Of a stretch of 64,000 nucleotides of DNA, positions 39,093-47,130 are shown in pieces. This stretch comes from Gemmata palustris (GTDB lineage: Bacteria > Planctomycetota > Planctomycetia > Gemmatales > Gemmataceae). A model generated the notes under the pieces. It was not told the DNA's origin. It worked only from the letters and a program-made list of their open reading frames with translations, and searched no databases. Made by a program: the position numbers and the translations under genes. The stretch covers positions 3,162,001 through 3,226,000 of the forward strand of contig NZ_JAGKQQ010000001.1 in NCBI RefSeq assembly GCF_017939745.1, given 5' to 3'. The first letter of the stretch is position 1. Every line of letters begins with the position of its first letter.

Positions 39093-39261
39093 CGAGTCAG
39101 AATAGACCTATGACACTGTTCAAGCCACTACCGTAACTGGGTGGCGGGAAGAAGAAAACGTGAGTCCGACTCGCCTGCATCGAAGAACCGATTCCCCGCA
39201 GAGCCACGCCTCGAACCGGGCAAGGCGTGGCCACTTAAAAGGCAACTGGTTTGGTTGCCAA

Positions 39262-39657
39262 TCACAGGCGCGCCAGGAGTTCCTTGACCTTCCGCTCGAT
39301 CAGGTCGCGGACTTCGCGGTATTGATCGGGCGGCATCTCCTTCGGGTCGGGGATCTGCCACTCCTCCCGCCGCTGCGCCCGGACCAGCGGGCATTCGTCC
39401 CCGCACCCCATCGTGACCGCCACCTCGACCTCCTGGCCGTTGAACTGGTCGAGCGACTTCGATGTATGCGTCGCCAGGTCGTAGCCGACCTCCTTCATGT
39501 ACTCGACGGCTCGGGGGTTCACCCGTCCGGAAGGCCGTGAGCCGGAACTCGCCGCCTCGACCCCCTGGCCGGCGTGCATCCGCGCGAACGCCTCGGCCAT
39601 CTGGCTCCGGTTCGAGTTCTCGACGCAGACGAACAGGACGAGCTTCGTCGGACTCAT
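39262..39657 (-). CDS. arsC: Arsenate reductase, low-molecular-weight phosphatase type
   Basis: 131 residues from MSPTKLVLF (ATG at 39657, CGGAGAG before it). The P-loop CVENSNRS (Cys11, Arg17) fits CX5RS, and IPDPKEM near the end holds the general-acid Asp. Cys85 and Cys89 (TMGCGDECP) are candidates for the resolving cysteines of the thioredoxin-coupled branch. It reduces arsenate to arsenite in the cytoplasm. It is the last gene of the ars operon, 32 bases after the DUF6428-like gene. Confidence 0.9.
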   Translation of the reverse strand: MSPTKLVLFVCVENSNRSQMAEAFARMHAGQGVEAASSGSRPSGRVNPRAVEYMKEVGYDLATHTSKSLDQFNGQEVEVAVTMGCGDECPLVRAQRREEWQIPDPKEMPPDQYREVRDLIERKVKELLARL

Positions 39658-39689
39658 GCGACCACTCTCCGAGTGAGGGTTCCGGGGAC

Positions 39690-40145
39690 TCAACAACAAC
39701 CGGGTGTCGTGCAGCAGGCCGTTTCTCCCGCGCCGACGCCACAGCGATCCTGGGCCAAGCACGCCGTGTGCTTGGTGCCAAGGTGTAGCAGAACGCCGGA
39801 CGGCGTGACCTCGGCATCTGCCACCGGGAACTGCGACACCGCCCCGTTCTCGTACTCGACCTCGACCGGCAGATCGGTGGCCTTCAGCAGCGGGGCGGCG
39901 AGCCGCATGATGTGGGCCAGTTTCGTCGTGTCGAGCCGGTGGTCAGTGTCGTCGGCCACCCACACCTGCAACACGCACGCCGTCGCAGAGCGGGTCGTGC
40001 CGCCGCAGTCGATGAAGTCCTTGTGGACCCGCCCGACCTCGGTGACGTGGTAGTGCGCGGGGACGAACGAGCCGTCCGGCAACATCAGGTGCAGTGCCGC
40101 CGCCGGGTTCTCATTCAGAGCGCGGACGAAGTCGTCGAGAATCAT
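39690..40145 (-). CDS. DUF6428-like protein of the arsenic operon
   Basis: 151 residues from the ATG at 40145 (GGAG upstream; an ATG 12 bases earlier is weaker). Begins ILDDFVRALNENPAAALHLM, then FVPAHYHVTEVGRVHKDFID and LQVWVADDTDHRLDT. The assignment to DUF6428, a small family that travels with ars genes, is from memory. The C-terminus is Cys-rich (CLAQDRCGV, ACCTTPGCC) with two vicinal pairs, which suits As(III) binding. Possible chaperone or accessory role, inferred from context. Confidence 0.65.
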   Translation of the reverse strand: MILDDFVRALNENPAAALHLMLPDGSFVPAHYHVTEVGRVHKDFIDCGGTTRSATACVLQVWVADDTDHRLDTTKLAHIMRLAAPLLKATDLPVEVEYENGAVSQFPVADAEVTPSGVLLHLGTKHTACLAQDRCGVGAGETACCTTPGCC

Positions 40146-40169
40146 GATCGGCTCCATCAAAGATACGGT

Positions 40170-40844
40170 TCATTCCTTCGCGCCATCGGGCCGGCAACAC
40201 TCGCCGGGGCCGTGGATCGCGCCGCAGACGACCACCCCGGCCAGCGCCCCGGCCACGGGTGCGGTCAGGTACAGCCAGAGGTGATCGAGCCGCCCGGCGA
40301 CGACGGCCGGGGCGAGCGACCGGGCCGGGTTCATCGACGCCCCCGACACCGGCCCGGCGAACATCGCCTCCAAAGCGATGACCGCCCCGACCGCCACACC
40401 AGCCAGGATGCCCTTCTCCTTCGATCCGGTGGATACGCTCAGGATCACGACCATGAGCATCAGGGTCAGCACGAACTCCATCACCCAGGACTGGAGGGCG
40501 GTGCCGGCGGGCAGGGTCGCCCCGAGCGACGGGTGCGCCGGGAACATGGCCCGCAATACGAGGCTGGCGAGGACGGCCCCGGCGCACTGGGCGAGGATGT
40601 ACGGCACCACCCGCGGCCACTCGAAGCGGCGGGCGGCGAAGAAGCCGAGCGTGACGGCGGGGTTCAGGTGGCAGCCGGACACGTCGCCGACCGTGTAGAT
40701 CATCGCCAGCACGACCATGCCGAATGTGAGGGCCACCCCGACGTGGGTGACGACCCCGCCGTGGAGGTCGTTGACGACGACCGCGCCGGTCCCGGCGAAC
40801 ACCAGACAGAAGGTACCGAACGCCTCGGCGACGAGCTTACGCAT
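40170..40844 (-). CDS. aqpS: Aquaporin/MIP channel of the ars operon (AqpS-like)
   Basis: 224 residues, six membrane helices. The two NPA motifs are HLNPAVT and SMNPARS. The position between arsR and arsC with no arsB or acr3 is the arrangement known from Sinorhizobium meliloti, where AqpS lets arsenite leave by diffusion after ArsC makes it. The C-terminal tail is GECCRPDG. It overlaps arsR by eight bases, so translation is probably coupled. Confidence 0.85.
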   Translation of the reverse strand: MRKLVAEAFGTFCLVFAGTGAVVVNDLHGGVVTHVGVALTFGMVVLAMIYTVGDVSGCHLNPAVTLGFFAARRFEWPRVVPYILAQCAGAVLASLVLRAMFPAHPSLGATLPAGTALQSWVMEFVLTLMLMVVILSVSTGSKEKGILAGVAVGAVIALEAMFAGPVSGASMNPARSLAPAVVAGRLDHLWLYLTAPVAGALAGVVVCGAIHGPGECCRPDGAKE

Positions 40845-41250
40845 CGGTTCCGTCCCCGCAGCACCGGGCCGCCCGGTCGGTCAGCGGGGCGCGGTCCCCG
40901 GCCTCCTCCATCAGGCACCAGCCCTGTTCGAGCAGCCCCTGGACGCAGCGATCCACCAGCCGGTAGTGGATGCTGTTCCCGTCGCGGCGGGACGCCAGGA
41001 TGCCCAAGTCGGAAAGTCGCTGGAGTTGGTTCGACACGGCCTGGGCCTTCATGCCGAGCGAAGTGGCGAGGTCGGTGACGCACAGTTCGTCGGCCCGCAC
41101 CAGGGCGTGCAGGAGCCTTAACCGGGTGTCGTTTGCCAGCACCTTGAAGACCGCCGCCAAGCCCCCGGCCTGGATAGGCGACATGAGCGAGCGCTCCTTC
41201 AGCGGGGGCTGTTCGCAGCAGTCGTTCACGGGACGTTTCGGTCGGTTCAT
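40837..41250 (-). CDS. arsR: ArsR-family repressor
   Basis: 137 residues from the ATG at 41250 (GGAGGT, eight bases before; an ATG six bases further up is too close). The winged helix is LRLLHALVRADELCVTDLAT with QAVSNQLQRLSDLGI. Classical ArsR uses ELCVCDL; here only one Cys remains in that helix (ELCVTDL), while CC pairs occur at both ends (NDCCEQPP, AARCCGDG), so the metal site is probably the relocated type. It should bind the palindrome just upstream and release it with As(III). Confidence 0.85.
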   Translation of the reverse strand: MNRPKRPVNDCCEQPPLKERSLMSPIQAGGLAAVFKVLANDTRLRLLHALVRADELCVTDLATSLGMKAQAVSNQLQRLSDLGILASRRDGNSIHYRLVDRCVQGLLEQGWCLMEEAGDRAPLTDRAARCCGDGTDA

Positions 41251-41264
41251 GGGCATTACCTCCG

Positions 41265-41298
41265 CTTCACAATTACACTACCAAGTGTAATTGTGAAG
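41265..41298 (-). promoter_or_regulatory. ArsR operator
   Basis: Perfect 14-bp inverted repeat CTTCACAATTACAC / GTGTAATTGTGAAG with a 6-base spacer, two bases upstream of the arsR ribosome site. AT-rich against its surroundings. It is placed to block transcription of the whole operon. Confidence 0.85.
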
Positions 41299-41510
41299 TC
41301 AACAGAGACATCCGCCTCTGCTGCGACGACTTGAGGTGGCGAGTTCGTGATGGAGCAGGGCGAGGTGCTATCGAGGCTGGTCGAGGTGGCCGAGTTTCGG
41401 ACGGGGAGGAGGCAGAGGGCCATTTCTCCGTCGGCCACATCCGCCCGGAAGGAGCGGCCCATTACCCTTTTCAAGCCCCAGACCACCCCGTTTTGGCGGC
41501 ATTCAACGGC

Positions 41511-41546
41511 AAAGGCGACCTGTCACCTCGGTGACAGGTCGCCTTT
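41511..41546 (-). terminator. Hairpin after the selenocysteine tRNA
   Basis: Perfect 17-bp arms (41511-41527, 41530-41546), lying 43 bases beyond the tRNA 3' end on the minus strand. The stem ends GCCTTTG, only a short T-run. It is placed to end the tRNA transcript. Confidence 0.6.
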
Positions 41547-41589
41547 GAAAACCGACGTGAAATGCTGCAATTTAAGGCTTTTATAGAAG

Positions 41590-41684
41590 CGGGAGTGTAT
41601 GGAAATCGAATCCACTGAACCCTCTATTCAAGGGTCCCACAGGTTTTGAAGACCTGGGCCGACACCAGTCGTGCAAACACTCCC
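41590..41684 (-). tRNA. selC: Selenocysteine tRNA, anticodon UCA
   Basis: 95 bases. Acceptor stem is 8 bp (GGGAGTGT with ACACTCCC), T stem 5 bp (GTGGA/TCCAT) with loop TTCGATT, giving the 8+5 arrangement of bacterial tRNA-Sec. Anticodon arm CAGGT-CTTCAAA-ACCTG has UCA, which reads UGA. The extra arm is long (ACCCT/AGGGT). Discriminator base is G; CCA is not encoded. The D arm has a bulge. No selA, selB or selD is in the window. Confidence 0.9.
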
Positions 41685-41699
41685 GAAGCGGACGCGCCC

Positions 41700-41727
41700 A
41701 TTGTAAGGGGCGTGGGGCGCTGGGGAA
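41700..41727 (-). promoter_or_regulatory. Possible promoter of the tRNA gene
   Basis: The -10 box reads TACAAT on the minus strand (41700-41705), 16 bases ahead of the mature tRNA. The -35 region at about 17 bp spacing (CTTCCC) is weak. Confidence 0.4.
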
Positions 41728-42007
41728 GACGGGCTTCGCGGAGTTTCGGCGCGGGCGAACCTTTACCGCGCGAACGAAACAAGAGCGGTCATTGAAAGCC
41801 CCTCGAAGTCCTCAGTTCCACTCCCTCCGGCCGAAACCGTCACCGCCAAACGGACGAACCGAGGGGCGAAAAGGGAAGGGAGATCGACGAAGAGAACCTT
41901 GAGAGGGCGGGTACGAAAAAACGAAACGGACCGAGCGCCGCCGGCCCATTTCTCAACGGACTTTATGATAGATGGGGCACCGAATCGGTCGATCGCGAGC
42001 ACGTCAG
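41728..42007. other. Gene-free stretch
   Basis: No gene, RNA or strong repeat seen between the tRNA promoter region and the end of the FkbH-like gene. Confidence 0.4.
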
Positions 42008-44149
42008 CTAAGCGGGCGTGGTACCGGTCACCGACAGCCAGTGCGGAATCGACCGCGCGGAGCGCGCATTGCCCTCCAACACCCACTCCGTGCCGACCAA
42101 TTGGAACCCGTGGTCCGGGTACATCGACCGGCACGGCTGGTTGTGAGCGGTTTCGTGGAACGCCCCACGGATCACTGCCGCCCCGTTCGCGGGGGTGATC
42201 CGAACGGTGTCAATTATCGCGTTGAGCATCGCCGTCTCAAAGGCGTATCCGAACACGCGACAACTGAGGACGAAGATCGGGATTCGCGCCGCCGCGTCCA
42301 ACTCCACGACGGCCACGCAAACCAGGCCCATAGCGCCGAAATTGTCCGCCCCCTCTGCGACCAGGACTTTCGCCCGCGGCGAACTGCCCCAACCTTCGAT
42401 CTCGCGGAAGCTCGTCCGACTGCCGGCGAGGTTGAACTGGTTCGTTCGGTTGACGAGCTCGACGACGCGCTTGTAATCCGCCCGCCCCGCTTCGCGTATC
42501 GTCACCCTCAGACCGAGCTTGGCGAACATGGCGCCCGGGTCGACGTCCGGCACCGTCGTGGAAAGGAACTGCTCGCGCAGGTCCTTCTCGCGGTACTGCT
42601 GGGTCCGATCGAGTTCCTCCTGCTCCGCCAGGAGATCGGCCCAGAGCTCTAACAGGCGCCAGGTGCGATCCGAGGTCGCGTCCATACCGAGGATCTCGGG
42701 CATCGAATCCGCCACGAGCGCGAGCTGGTCGGCGCGGTCGTCAATGAACACGTAGTCCTTGAACTTGAGGTTCAGGGCCGCTCGGATGCGGTCCATGTTC
42801 GTGGCCTTGTGGTCCCAGTTGATCTGCTGGTTCACGAAGTCCCCTTCCGACAGGACCGCGCCGCGCCAGTGGACCCTGGCGGCGTCGTTCTTCGAGTTGA
42901 CGGCGAGCACCACGCCCTTCTCGCGGAGCCGCTTCAGGAGCCGCTGCCGGTCGGCGTAGTGCTCCACCGCGCCCTCCCCGATCTCCCCCCGCCAGAGCGT
43001 GTTGTCCAGATCGCACACCACGAGCTTGCGGCCGAACAGGTGGGCGCGAACGAAGAGGAAATCGCGGTACGCGCGCGCGAGGTGCTTGCCGAGCACCGCG
43101 GGGTGCTGGAGGTCCGAGTTGTAGAACAGGCGGCCCAGTTCGACGTCCCCGTGTTGCGCCAGGATCGGTTCCTCGTCCAGGATGAAGAGGTGCGGGAACG
43201 TGGCCGCGTTCCGTGCGGCGACGTAAGCCTGTAGCCGCGTGTTCACGATCCGTCGCGCGCCGCGCCGCACGCGCCTCGTTAGGAGCCCCTTCACCCGATC
43301 GAGCGCGCCGCCCTCGTGCCGCCGAACGCCGGCCGAGTTGTGGACGACGATCGGGCACTCGAAGAGCGCGCTCAGGTCGTTGAGGTCGGATTCGGTCTGC
43401 TTGGCCGCGTCCTCCGCGATCCGCCGGACTTCCTCGGCCGGAGTCAGGGCCCGCCGCCACTGGCTGAGGCTGCCGTACTCGGCGCAAAATTCGTAGGTGT
43501 AAGGGCTGAAGAACACGATGTCGAACGTCCGCGTTGCGACCGCGCGCAGCTCCTCGCGCCGCTTGAACGGGTTCTTCGACGTGACGAACGTGGCGTCGAC
43601 GGTGACCCCGTCTTCGGCCGCGGGCGCCGTCAGGAACGCAACGACGTCAAGGTGAACGCAGTCCCCGACGAACAAGACGCTCAGGTGCCGGGCGGCCCGG
43701 GCCGTCACCACGGCGCGGATGTCCGCAAGGGTCGCGTCGAGGAGCGCGAGCGCGGGCGCGTCGACCAGGTTGGCCAGGCCCGACCGGAGCGCCGCGGCGT
43801 CGGCGTCGAGGACGCGGCCCGTGAGCGCCGCCCGGGCGTCGGGTGCCAGGCGCGCGTCGTACAACTGCTTCCGCTTTTCGCCGATGTAGAGGTACTTGTA
43901 ATCCACGCTCCCGGTCTCGAAGTAGAGCTTCAGGTAGTCGACGAACACGAGTAACTCGCGCCGGACGAACGCCTCAATTTCGCCCTCACCTCCCGCCACC
44001 GAACCGGCGAACTTGTCCCAACCGTCGAACAGTTGCGGCACCAGCGACCGGGCGAGCGGCTCCTTCCGTTTGCCGAGAGCTGTTGCCAGCGCCCGCGCCG
44101 CCTGGCGCGCACCGGCCCCCGATGCAGCCGGCTCCGGTAAGCCCGTCAT
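42008..44149 (-). CDS. FkbH-like HAD-IIIC protein
   Basis: 713 residues (GAGGAGCGATT before the ATG). The N-terminal half (to about 380) has an SGNH-like fold with LSVLFVGDCVHLDV and FSPYTYEF. The HAD-IIIC domain starts at VVCDLDNTLWRGEIGE with the nucleophile Asp, followed by LAVNSKND and YVFIDDRADQ. A GNAT-like end (RADYKRVVELVNRTNQFNL) follows. FkbH proteins load a glyceryl unit from 1,3-bisphosphoglycerate onto an acyl carrier protein for polyketides, but in many bacteria they occur alone, as here, with no carrier protein or synthase near. Confidence 0.8.
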   Translation of the reverse strand: MTGLPEPAASGAGARQAARALATALGKRKEPLARSLVPQLFDGWDKFAGSVAGGEGEIEAFVRRELLVFVDYLKLYFETGSVDYKYLYIGEKRKQLYDARLAPDARAALTGRVLDADAAALRSGLANLVDAPALALLDATLADIRAVVTARAARHLSVLFVGDCVHLDVVAFLTAPAAEDGVTVDATFVTSKNPFKRREELRAVATRTFDIVFFSPYTYEFCAEYGSLSQWRRALTPAEEVRRIAEDAAKQTESDLNDLSALFECPIVVHNSAGVRRHEGGALDRVKGLLTRRVRRGARRIVNTRLQAYVAARNAATFPHLFILDEEPILAQHGDVELGRLFYNSDLQHPAVLGKHLARAYRDFLFVRAHLFGRKLVVCDLDNTLWRGEIGEGAVEHYADRQRLLKRLREKGVVLAVNSKNDAARVHWRGAVLSEGDFVNQQINWDHKATNMDRIRAALNLKFKDYVFIDDRADQLALVADSMPEILGMDATSDRTWRLLELWADLLAEQEELDRTQQYREKDLREQFLSTTVPDVDPGAMFAKLGLRVTIREAGRADYKRVVELVNRTNQFNLAGSRTSFREIEGWGSSPRAKVLVAEGADNFGAMGLVCVAVVELDAAARIPIFVLSCRVFGYAFETAMLNAIIDTVRITPANGAAVIRGAFHETAHNQPCRSMYPDHGFQLVGTEWVLEGNARSARSIPHWLSVTGTTPA

Positions 44150-44629
44150 AATCGCTCCTCGTCTCTAAAAACCGCCCGCCCGACCGAGCATGGCGTGCGG
44201 CTCCACGCGGTTCCGTGGGGCCGGGGTATCGTGTTGATGATCTTACGTGTGGCGGCGGGCAGGAGGAAGCACCGCGAGGGGCAAAGAGCCGATACCACGG
44301 GCCTAAACTGGACACGGTGCGCACGAGCCACGTGCCGCAATAGGGGCACCAGAACGGCCGCGGCACTCGAAGCGACCCGTCCACGTTGGCGCAGGTCGTA
44401 GCGTTGGAGCGGCGCGTGGCCGCGTGGCGGCACCACCGGGAGCCCGTCGACCGCCCCTCCTCGGTCTTGATCCGCGGCTCTGCGCTCGGTCTGCTTTCTG
44501 GCGCGGCCCCGCGCGGAACGGTTTCGACCCGGGGCGAGCCGCCCGCGCAGAAAAAACTTGTCCTCCCGCCGCGCCGGGCGGACATTACATCACATCAGGG
44601 ACGATTCCCCCACCGACGAAGGGTCACGG
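44150..44629. other. Gene-free stretch of 480 bp
   Basis: Lies between divergent genes, so it should contain both promoters. I see no clear -35/-10 pair and no credible gene; the reverse frames are low in coding pattern. Confidence 0.4.
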
Positions 44630-46342
44630 ATGGCCGCACTCCTCCCCCTCCTCCGACGCGCCGGGCGCGCCGAAGTTCCCGTTCCCGACGCCGAGTTGCT
44701 CGACCGGTTCGGCCGCGCGCGCGACGAGTCCGCGTTCACCGAACTGGTCCGGCGCCACGGCCCGGTCGTCTATCGCATCTGCCGGCGCTTGGTGGGCACC
44801 GCCGGCGCCGACGATGCGTTCCAGGCCACGTTCCTGGTTCTCGCCACGCGGTTCAGCGCAGCGCGGGCGTCCGGCGCGCTGGGCGGGTGGCTCGCGGGCG
44901 TGGCCGGTCGGGTCGCGCGCCAGATGCGCCGCGGGACCGGGCGCCGGGCGCGTCACGAATCGGCCGCGGCGCGCGGGCCTTCCACGGAAGGAGAAGAACG
45001 GTCCGTGGACCTCGCGGACCAGTTCCGGGTGCTCGACGAGGAACTGACGCGCCTCCCGGACGCTCTGCGCGGGCCGGTGGTGCTGTGCCTGCTTCAAGGC
45101 CATACACAGGAACAAGCCGCCGCCGAGTTGGGGCGGGACGCCCGCACCCTGCGCCGGCGCCTGGAGCGCGCAAAGCGCGTGCTGCGCGAGCGCCTGGAGC
45201 GCCGCGGAGTGGTGCCCGCGGTGGCCGCCGCGCTGGTGGCCGGGATGGGCGAAGTGGCCGCGGTGGTTCCGCACGAACTGGGTTCGCGTACCGTGGCACT
45301 CGTGTTCGATTTCCTGACCGGGGGGTGCGCGGCGTCTGCCACGGCCCCGGTCGCCCTCGCGAAAGGATTAGCGATGACGATGTTCGCACGGAAGCTCATG
45401 TTGGGCGCGGTCGCGGCGACGCTCGGGCTGGTCGGCCTCGGGGCGGTGATGGCCGACGGCGGACCGCCCGCCCCGGCACCGGCCACACTACTCGCAGTCG
45501 CGCCGCCTGCGAAGGAGCCCGCGCCGCTCGTGATGGCCGCGCCCACGCAATCGGACTTCGGTTGGGATCGCCAAGTGGCTGTGACAAAGAAGGCGCTGGC
45601 CTTGCTAAGGGCCGACCCGAAGACCGAGCCGTCGGTTCTGATCCAGGCGGTGTGCGTCCGCGTGCCGACCGGGTTCTGTGACCGGGTCGGGTTGATAAAC
45701 GAGAGCGCTCAGGGGGCGGGGTACGATGTCCACGCGCTCACCCCGCGCGAGACGCGAATGTTCACCGCGCTGCTCCGCGCGGAACCGAACCGCGAAGTGC
45801 TGACCCGACCCCAGATGCTCATTGCGGATAAGAAGACCGGTTCCTGTCAGATTAACCAGAATCTGGACATGGTGACCGAGGTGCGGACCACAACCGAGGG
45901 CCAGAACAAGGTCTACACGGCGAAGACGGTACCGATCGAGAGGGGATTTAAGATGCAGGTCACCCCGGCGATTGTCCCCAACGGGTTCGTACACCTGCAG
46001 ATCGAAGCGCGGTACACCGACTTGGTGAACGGGGTGCCGGCACAGGTTGTCAACGAGGAATCGATCAAATCCTCGGCGCTCCTCCCGGACAGTGGAACGC
46101 TCGTGATCCGTAGCGTGGTCCGGGCGGCCACCCCGCAGAAGGTGGCGACGGCCGCGTTCCCGTTTCCTCTTACGGAAATTCGCGAGAACAACCCGTCGCA
46201 CGAACTGCTGTGGGTACTGACGTCCCACGTCGTCCGCGTGCCCGAAAAGGGGAAGGGACCGCAGCCGGCCCCGACGACACCCGCACCGGTCGCACTCCCT
46301 CCGGCCGCGCCGATTCTGGTCGAGCCGCCGGCGCGCCAGTGA
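44630..46342 (+). CDS. ECF sigma factor fused to a membrane-anchored secretin-like domain
   Basis: 570 residues from the ATG at 44630. Sigma region 2 (ELVRRHGPVVYRICRRLVG, ADDAFQATFLVLATRF) and region 4 (RLPDALRGPVVLCLLQGHTQ) end near residue 185. A conserved linker (190-245) leads to one membrane helix (about 257-275). The outer part from about 390 reads VLTRPQMLIADKKTGSCQIN and later FKMQVTPAIVPNGFVHLQIE, the pattern of the beta domain of type II/III secretin proteins (GspD/PilQ). A Pro-rich tail follows. The sigma core is very close to the LRR fusion at 53855, so these two are recent paralogs. Confidence 0.85.
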   Translation: MAALLPLLRRAGRAEVPVPDAELLDRFGRARDESAFTELVRRHGPVVYRICRRLVGTAGADDAFQATFLVLATRFSAARASGALGGWLAGVAGRVARQMRRGTGRRARHESAAARGPSTEGEERSVDLADQFRVLDEELTRLPDALRGPVVLCLLQGHTQEQAAAELGRDARTLRRRLERAKRVLRERLERRGVVPAVAAALVAGMGEVAAVVPHELGSRTVALVFDFLTGGCAASATAPVALAKGLAMTMFARKLMLGAVAATLGLVGLGAVMADGGPPAPAPATLLAVAPPAKEPAPLVMAAPTQSDFGWDRQVAVTKKALALLRADPKTEPSVLIQAVCVRVPTGFCDRVGLINESAQGAGYDVHALTPRETRMFTALLRAEPNREVLTRPQMLIADKKTGSCQINQNLDMVTEVRTTTEGQNKVYTAKTVPIERGFKMQVTPAIVPNGFVHLQIEARYTDLVNGVPAQVVNEESIKSSALLPDSGTLVIRSVVRAATPQKVATAAFPFPLTEIRENNPSHELLWVLTSHVVRVPEKGKGPQPAPTTPAPVALPPAAPILVEPPARQ

Positions 46343-46374
46343 GTGTATGGGTGCCACGGACCGTGGTCCGCGGC

Positions 46375-47130
46375 TCACGCCGCGGGCGCGGTTCGCGGGC
46401 GCCGGCGCGCGTAAAATAGGCCCATGAACCCGCCCGTGGCGGCGAGCACGAGGCCCGAGGGGGCGGGCGTCGCGGTGACCGAATCTGCGTGGACGAAGCG
46501 CACGTCGTCGATCGCGATGAAGTCGGGTCCGCCCGGGGTGCCGTTCAGGTTAAAGGTGATGCTCGTGATGGACTTGCCGGCGTCGGTGAAGCCGACGAAC
46601 GCGATCCCGCCGTCGGCGGCCGTCAACCCGGGGATGTCCACGGTTTGGCTCGACCCGTCGTTGAAAGTGATCGTCTCGCCGGAGAACTGGATGCCGGAGA
46701 TGTAAGCGCCGAACGCTTGCACCCCTGTGCCGAACGTGACCGTCACGGTCCCGCCCTGCGTGTACAGGAACCGCGCCCCGCCCGCAGTGGTGTTGTACCC
46801 GTAGATCGCGTCCGGCGTGCCCGTGGGGGCGTCGAGGATCGACGGTGGACCGCTCGTTCCGCCCGCGCCGGTGATGGTCACCCCGGGGGCCGCGTTCAGG
46901 CTCGCGAAGGCGCCCAGGGGAGCGGATTCAAAATCGATCACGGAGACCGCCCCCAGCGCCCCGGCAGCGGCATCGAACGCCGCCGCCGCCGCGTCCGAGT
47001 TGGGCCGCGGGGAACCCGAGCTGGCCCCCGCGTCGGACCCCGAGTAGATGATGAAGCCGGCCCGCGCGGTCGGGGCCTGGGCGAACAGGAGCAGGGTCAG
47101 GGCCGCAAAGAATCGTCTCGAAAGGGGCAC
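46375..47130 (-). CDS. PEP-CTERM-like exported protein
   Basis: 251 residues from a GTG at 47130 (GAGGAACGCCC before it), giving a signal peptide (LSRRFFAALTLLLFAQ). The body is a beta sandwich with SVIDFESAPLG, FGTGVQAFGAYISGI and PDFIAIDDVRFV, common in PEP-CTERM proteins. The C-terminal signal is TPAPSGLVLAA, a membrane helix and ARRRP, so the canonical PEP is replaced by PAPSG. It converges with the sigma/secretin fusion. Confidence 0.75.
   Translation of the reverse strand: MPLSRRFFAALTLLLFAQAPTARAGFIIYSGSDAGASSGSPRPNSDAAAAAFDAAAGALGAVSVIDFESAPLGAFASLNAAPGVTITGAGGTSGPPSILDAPTGTPDAIYGYNTTAGGARFLYTQGGTVTVTFGTGVQAFGAYISGIQFSGETITFNDGSSQTVDIPGLTAADGGIAFVGFTDAGKSITSITFNLNGTPGGPDFIAIDDVRFVHADSVTATPAPSGLVLAATGGFMGLFYARRRPRTAPAA

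Larger units (their letters stand above)
38343..39132 (-). mobile_element. IS1-family insertion sequence (about 790 bp)
   Basis: The ends are imperfect inverted repeats: GGTAGTGGCT at 38343-38352 and its complement AGCCACTACC at 39123-39132, followed by weaker similarity inward. The length fits IS1 (about 770 bp). It carries InsA and InsB frames. No target duplication is evident in the flanks, so the copy is old or an end call is off by a base or two. Confidence 0.75.

Noticed and set aside
39262-44149. A selenoprotein near the tRNA-Sec
   Set aside because: No gene here is interrupted by an in-frame TGA with coding sequence continuing on the far side.
43986-44585. Zinc-ribbon-like CPYCG in a reverse frame before the FkbH-like gene
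   Set aside because: Single CXXC, no second pair, and the frame runs into the FkbH gene in another register.
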